From positions 1 to 10,295 of the forward strand of contig DBHI01000096.1 of the NCBI GenBank assembly GCA_002296125.1: DNA of 10,295 nt. Direction: 5' to 3'. Positions 6,515 to 10,295 of this stretch are shown one piece after another. The translations under genes were made by a program, and so were the position numbers. This stretch comes from Anaerolineales bacterium UBA832 (GTDB lineage Bacteria > Chloroflexota > Anaerolineae > Anaerolineales > UBA11657). The notes under the pieces were generated by a model. That model made no database searches. It saw only the letters and a program-made list of their open reading frames with translations, and was not told the DNA's origin. Each line of letters begins with the position of its first letter. The first letter of the stretch is position 1.

Positions 6515-7792
6515 CTAGGAGGATCTTATTATTTTTGCCCCTAGTGAAGTAAGTTTATTTTCTATGTCTTCGTAACCTCGTTCAATTTGATGGATGTTTC
6601 TAATGGTAGATTCTCCGTTTGCGCATAATGATGCAATTAGAAGCGCCATGCCAGCGCGTATATCTGGGCTTTCAAGTGTTTCAGCTTGAAGAATTGTTGG
6701 TCCTTGCACGATGCATCTATGAGGGTCGCACATAATTATTTGGGCACCCATGCTTATAAGCTTATCAACAAAGTGTAGCCTGCTTTCAAATAGTTTTTCA
6801 TGGAAAAGAATTGTTCCTTCAGATTGGGTTGCTACAACTATTGCTATACTCATCATGTCTGCTGGGAATCCAGGCCATGGCGCATCATCTATCTTCGGTA
6901 TAGCGTTATCTAAATCAGGTGTAATTTTTAGATCTTGGTTTGGTGGTACTATTATATTATCATCTTGAATTGTCCACGATACTCCTAATTTCGAAAATAC
7001 TAAATGTGCCATTTTTAAATAGTGTGGTGATGCGTTTGTTATTTTGACGCTGCCGCCTGTTACTGCGGTTGCTCCTATAAAGCTTATAACCTCTAGGTAA
7101 TCTGGACCTATTGTGTGGGTTCCTCCATGGAGAGAATTGACGCCTGTAATTGTTAGCATGTTCGATCCTATGCCTGTTATTTTGGCTCCTAAGGAGTTTA
7201 GGAAATGACAGAGTTCTTGTACGTGAGGTTCTGAAGCAGCGTTTCTTAGCTTGGTGGTTCCTTTGGCTAGTACGGATGCCATCAATGCATTTTCTGTAGC
7301 TGTAACACTAGCTTCGTCTAGTAGTATATCTGAACCGTGCAAGCGTGTGGTTTCAATGCGAAATGGATTTGTTCCTTTTATTTGAGCGCCTAGCGACTGA
7401 AGGGCTATGATGTGTGTGTCAAGCCTACGTCTCCCAATAACATCACCTCCGGGAGGTGGTAGGGTAAGTTTTCCGTGGCGCGCCAGCATTGGGCCCGCTA
7501 GAAGTATTGACGCTCTTATATGTTTACATAAGGATGGATCTGGACAATGATCAACAATTGATTTAGCTTGAACTACCCAAGTGTGGTCCGACTCGGGAGT
7601 AATGGTTGCCCCTATACTTTCAAGTAATTGTTTGAGTGTAAATATATCACCTATAAGCGGTACGTTTTTAAGTTTTACAGGCTCTTCTGTGAGAAGACAT
7701 GCAGCAAGTATTGGTAATGCAGCATTCTTGTTCCCTGAGGGTGCTAAGGTTCCGTTAAGGGGAAGGCCTCCCTGTATTACGAATTGTTCCAT
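6515..7792 (-). CDS. murA: UDP-N-acetylglucosamine 1-carboxyvinyltransferase
   Basis: The 425-residue enzyme transfers enolpyruvate from phosphoenolpyruvate to UDP-GlcNAc, the first committed step of peptidoglycan synthesis, in the cytoplasm. Evidence includes the N-terminal GGLPLNGTLAPSGNKNAALP (8-27) with Lys22, HIRASILLAGPMLAR (91-105), the active-site loop LPPPGGDVIGRRRLDTH (111-127), PWPGFPADM (305-313) with catalytic Asp312, and RNIHQIERGYEDI (398-410) with Arg405. Length is standard. Asp117 (codon 7442-7444, GAT on the coding strand) replaces the usual Cys115 of E. coli. That change makes Mycobacterium, Chlamydia and Borrelia MurA insensitive to fosfomycin while keeping activity. The gene has no Shine-Dalgarno site; a -10-like GATAAT ends 5 nt before ATG. 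It is convergent with degV (51-bp gap) and divergent from the membrane-protein gene. Confidence 0.97.
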   Translation of the reverse strand: MEQFVIQGGLPLNGTLAPSGNKNAALPILAACLLTEEPVKLKNVPLIGDIFTLKQLLESIGATITPESDHTWVVQAKSIVDHCPDPSLCKHIRASILLAGPMLARHGKLTLPPPGGDVIGRRRLDTHIIALQSLGAQIKGTNPFRIETTRLHGSDILLDEASVTATENALMASVLAKGTTKLRNAASEPHVQELCHFLNSLGAKITGIGSNMLTITGVNSLHGGTHTIGPDYLEVISFIGATAVTGGSVKITNASPHYLKMAHLVFSKLGVSWTIQDDNIIVPPNQDLKITPDLDNAIPKIDDAPWPGFPADMMSIAIVVATQSEGTILFHEKLFESRLHFVDKLISMGAQIIMCDPHRCIVQGPTILQAETLESPDIRAGMALLIASLCANGESTIRNIHQIERGYEDIENKLTSLGAKIIRSS

Positions 7793-7797
7793 AACTG

Positions 7798-7819
7798 ATT
7801 ATCTCATAAAAATATTATA
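7798..7819 (-). promoter_or_regulatory. Candidate murA promoter -10 elements
   Basis: Leftward TATAAT (7814-7819) and GATAAT (7798-7803) precede the murA ATG. Use of GATAAT, 5 bases from ATG, would put the transcription start at or next to the start codon; use of TATAAT would leave a leader of roughly 14 nt. No Shine-Dalgarno sequence or clear -35 box is present in either case. Confidence 0.35.
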
Positions 7820-7887
7820 TGGTTATAGAGATTCTATATTCTCGGATCCAGATTGTAAAGGCTGATTGCTTTTATCGATATTGATTT

Positions 7888-7930
7888 TTGTATATATTAT
7901 TTCTGTGTTTTATAGCTAAGATGGTAAAAT
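7888..7930 (+). promoter_or_regulatory. Candidate promoter of the six-helix membrane protein gene
   Basis: TAAAAT (7925-7930) is followed by just 6 bases and the ATG at 7937, which would place +1 at the start codon. An alternative is TTGTAT (7888-7893), 17 bp, then TATAGC (7911-7916), giving a leader of about 14 nt. Neither leaves a recognisable ribosome site in front of the ATG. Confidence 0.35.
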
Positions 7931-7936
7931 TGTAAC

Positions 7937-8914
7937 ATGGAAAAAGCGAATAACTTGGATTCAAATAAACCAGCCGGAATAGTTGATTCATTAGGTAAAG
8001 GTTTCAGTACAGTGGTATCTAGAATTACACTTGTTTCTATACCTTTGTTGCTAGATTGTTTTTTGTGGTTGGGACCCAGATTAAGAGCTTCTGACTTGGT
8101 GTCTGGAGCATTCGAGATGCTTGGTTTACCTGTTCAACCTGACAATTATATGGAGTCTGGGTCGTTGGCTGGTCTGGATACAGAAAGCCTTTCTGAAGCT
8201 TTGAATTTATTCAGTTTCTTAAGTACATCGCCATTAGGTGTTCCTAGTATGATTGTTAATAAGATGATACTAAACACGCCGTTTGGTCAAGGAATTGAAT
8301 TTTCTATAGGCACATGGGGATCCTTTGCAGTAGTAGTAATAGTTTTGACTCTTGTTGGTCTTTTGCTTGGAGCAATCTATTTTTCTATGATTGCAGAGGG
8401 TGTTGAAAATGAAGATAGAGATATTAATCACGAAGAAATTATTACTAATATCTTGCAGAGTTGGTTTAAGATCGTTGCATTTGGGTTGTTATTAATAGTC
8501 GGGATATTTGGTATAGGATTTGCAGTTTCTCTAATCGCTAGTGTAGCATCAATCTTGCACCCAAGTATTGGAGGATTTGTAATATCAGTAGGTGTTGCTG
8601 TTTGGGTTTGGGCATTATGTTTTGTTGCTTTTAGTATTCATGGGTTTGTTATGAATAAACTTTCTCTCATAGATGGAATCAAAAGCAGCGTACAACTTGT
8701 GAGAAATAATATGAGCTCTGTTGTTGGATTGTTTGGGCTAGGATTTTTGATTGTGTTAGGTTTGGGATATTTGTGGAGTATTCCTGAGAGTGATTCGTGG
8801 TTGCTGTTTATTGGAATAGCTTCTCACGCATTTGTATTAACAGGCATATATGCATCAACTTTTCATTTTTACAAGGATAGGTTTCGATGGAACGAAAATG
8901 ATTCTGACAATTAA
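7937..8914 (+). CDS. Six-helix integral membrane protein of unknown function
   Basis: The 325-residue protein is not recognised as a named family. It has a short polar N-terminus, one hydrophobic helix (about 29-48), an 80-residue mostly polar loop (about 49-126) and five more helices (about 127-153, 177-203, 211-236, 261-281 and 287-309), ending in a charged tail (DRFRWNENDSDN). The segment NKLSLIDGIKSSVQLVRNNM (240-259), between helices 4 and 5, resembles the cytoplasmic 'xxAlxxSxxLVkxN' element of DUF975/GPDase-membrane-domain-like polytopic proteins. That resemblance is weak and suggests no enzyme activity. It is divergent from murA and ends 38 bases before gyrB in the same direction, so the two could be co-transcribed. 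The start at 7937 lacks a Shine-Dalgarno sequence but is the first ATG of a long open frame. Confidence 0.85.
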   Translation: MEKANNLDSNKPAGIVDSLGKGFSTVVSRITLVSIPLLLDCFLWLGPRLRASDLVSGAFEMLGLPVQPDNYMESGSLAGLDTESLSEALNLFSFLSTSPLGVPSMIVNKMILNTPFGQGIEFSIGTWGSFAVVVIVLTLVGLLLGAIYFSMIAEGVENEDRDINHEEIITNILQSWFKIVAFGLLLIVGIFGIGFAVSLIASVASILHPSIGGFVISVGVAVWVWALCFVAFSIHGFVMNKLSLIDGIKSSVQLVRNNMSSVVGLFGLGFLIVLGLGYLWSIPESDSWLLFIGIASHAFVLTGIYASTFHFYKDRFRWNENDSDN

Positions 8915-8939
8915 ATTGAAATTTTATAGATTAAGATAT

Positions 8940-8947
8940 AAAGGGTG
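8940..8947 (+). promoter_or_regulatory. Likely gyrB ribosome binding site
   Basis: AAAGGGTG, partly complementary to the 16S rRNA tail, ends 5 nt before the ATG at 8953. It supports that ATG as the start, together with the short variable N-terminus expected of GyrB. The 38-bp gap to the upstream gene also holds AT-rich -10-like words, so a separate gyrB promoter is possible. Confidence 0.45.
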
Positions 8948-8952
8948 TAGCT

Positions 8953-10295
8953 ATGGCTAAATCAAAAAAACAGACTAATGTACAGAGAAATTCTAAACAA
9001 GGCTATGGGGCAAGCAGTATACAGGTATTGGAAGGATTGGAAGCTGTAAGACGTCGGCCTGGTATGTATGTTGGTGGAGCTGATAGTAGAGCTATGCATC
9101 ATCTTATCTACGAAGTTGTAGACAACTCTATTGATGAGGCGCTTGCTGGTGAATGTGATTTTGTATCTGTTACTATTAACGCAGACGAGAGTGTTACTGT
9201 TGAGGATAATGGTAGAGGCATTCCTGTAGAGAAGCATCCTGCTGAAAAAGTTTCTGCCTTAGAAGTAGTAATGACTAAACTGCATGCTGGCGGCAAATTT
9301 GGTGGAGGTGGCTATAAGGTTTCGGGTGGATTGCATGGCGTAGGAGTAAGCGCTGTGAATGCCTTATCTAGCGTATGTGAGGTGTGGGTAACTCGAGATG
9401 GTCACGTTTGGCACCAGAAATACAAGCAGGGAATTCCTCAAGCTTCTGTAAAAAAGGTCGGTAAAGCTGAAAAAGGTTTAACTGGAACTAAAACTAGGTT
9501 TATGCGTGATACTAGTATTTTTAAAGAGGATAATAGTTACAAATTCGAAGTTCTTTTACAGAGATTCAGAGAAATGGCTTTTGTTACTAGGGCAGTGACA
9601 ATCAAACTTGTAGATGAGAGAGTAGGTAGAGAGATGACTTTCTACTTTGAAGGTGGCATTAAGAGTTTCGTGCGTTACCTAAATAAAAATAGATCTGTTT
9701 TGCATCCAGTTATGCATGTTGAAAAGGAAATAGATGGGACAGGTGTGGAGGTAGCGTTGCAATATAATGATGGCTTTGCTGAAAATACATATTCCTTTGC
9801 GAATACTATCAATACCTCCGATGGTGGGACTCACATGACCGGACTTAGGTCTGCTCTTACCAGAACTATTAATGATTACGCAAGAAAGGCTAAGCTATTA
9901 AAAGAAGCAGATCATAATTTTGGCGGAGAGGATACTCGGGAAGGATTGACTGCTATTGTCAGTATAAAACATAAAGACCCTCAGTTTGAAAGCCAAACGA
10001 AAGTAAAACTGATGAATCCAGAAGTTTCTGCTTTGGTGCAGCAGGCTTTGGGAGATTTTCTTCTTGAGCAGCTCGAAAAAAATTCAAAGATGGGGAAATC
10101 TATTGTTGAGAAATGCTTGACGTCTGCTAGAGCTAGGGATGCAGCAAAAAAAGCCAGGGATTTAGTTATACGGAAGAGTGCACTTGAATCACTTACATTA
10201 CCTGGTAAGCTTGCTGATTGTTCTGAGAGAAATCCAGAGAAATGTGAACTGTATATTGTTGAGGGTGATTCGGCTGGAGGCTCTGCTAAACAGGG
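8953..10295 (+). CDS. gyrB: DNA gyrase subunit B (3' end beyond window)
   Basis: The frame is open from ATG 8953 to the right edge, giving 447 complete residues plus two bases of the next codon. It is the ATPase subunit of gyrase, which introduces negative supercoils with GyrA. Visible in order are IQVLEGLEAVRRRPGMYVG (23-41); EVVDNSIDEALAG (54-66) with catalytic Glu54 and magnesium ligand Asn58; VEDNGRGIP (83-91) with Asp85; the ATP lid with KFGGGGYKVSGGLHGVGVSA (about 115-134); NTINTSDGGTHMTG in the transducer; the QTK loop (348-350); and the TOPRIM motif EGDSAGGSAKQ starting at Glu437. SDGGTH and KLADCSERNP before EGDS favour GyrB over ParE. About 190-200 C-terminal residues are expected beyond the edge. 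The N-terminal extension of about 17 residues is Lys/Gln/Asn rich. Confidence 0.97.
   Translation, partial: MAKSKKQTNVQRNSKQGYGASSIQVLEGLEAVRRRPGMYVGGADSRAMHHLIYEVVDNSIDEALAGECDFVSVTINADESVTVEDNGRGIPVEKHPAEKVSALEVVMTKLHAGGKFGGGGYKVSGGLHGVGVSAVNALSSVCEVWVTRDGHVWHQKYKQGIPQASVKKVGKAEKGLTGTKTRFMRDTSIFKEDNSYKFEVLLQRFREMAFVTRAVTIKLVDERVGREMTFYFEGGIKSFVRYLNKNRSVLHPVMHVEKEIDGTGVEVALQYNDGFAENTYSFANTINTSDGGTHMTGLRSALTRTINDYARKAKLLKEADHNFGGEDTREGLTAIVSIKHKDPQFESQTKVKLMNPEVSALVQQALGDFLLEQLEKNSKMGKSIVEKCLTSARARDAAKKARDLVIRKSALESLTLPGKLADCSERNPEKCELYIVEGDSAGGSAKQ

Noticed and set aside
6515..6544. CTAGGAGG / CCCCTAG hairpin as a terminator between degV and murA
   Set aside because: The stem needs a bulge, has a loop of about 15 nt, lies inside the murA coding end, and has no U run after it on either strand.
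9108..9296. Leftward open frame inside gyrB (62 codons), and a second from 8962 to 9237
   Set aside because: Both are antisense to well-conserved GyrB ATPase-domain coding sequence and have no features of their own.

Overview
This is a compact, AT-rich bacterial chromosome segment. It holds nine complete protein genes, one gene cut at each edge, and no RNA genes, insertion sequences, CRISPR arrays or prophage genes. No gene-free stretch exceeds about 170 bases. Housekeeping genes (gyrB, murA, msrA, degV) show that it is chromosomal. The organism is probably a low-GC, free-living member of the Chloroflexota (Dehalococcoidia/SAR202-like). That rests on my memory of the GyrB N-terminus and of the secreted 'AHxPxFE' family; it is an inference, not a demonstrated assignment.

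Layout. Positions 1-87 are the tail of an unknown rightward gene. Positions 3977-100 are a tightly packed leftward set of five genes: FtsX/MacB-type ABC permease, its ATPase, a DUF1295 (steroid 5-alpha-reductase-like) membrane enzyme, an SRPBCC-fold protein and a secreted protein. Gaps are 6 and 11 nt and overlaps are 4 and 14 nt. The set is preceded by a promoter region with two identical TGTATAATTT blocks and a perfect inverted repeat near the expected transcription start. Next come a rightward phzF-family isomerase and a convergent msrA; msrA is divergent from a rightward degV. A leftward murA is convergent with degV and divergent from a rightward six-helix membrane protein. Rightward gyrB follows and runs off the right edge.

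How the genes may work together. The five-gene set is the least ordinary part: an ABC exporter module linked to a membrane-embedded reductase-like enzyme, a hydrophobic-ligand-fold protein and an exported protein. It could modify and place a lipid or isoprenoid in the envelope, but no substrate can be read from the sequence. DegV (fatty-acid binding), MsrA (repair of oxidised methionine) and MurA (first committed step of peptidoglycan) are separate functions. MurA carries Asp at the position of the usual fosfomycin-target Cys.

Control signals. Four genes (phzF, msrA, murA and the membrane protein) have a -10-like hexamer 5-12 nt before the ATG and no Shine-Dalgarno sequence, which suggests leaderless or nearly leaderless mRNAs. 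degV instead has a strong AAGGAGG site.
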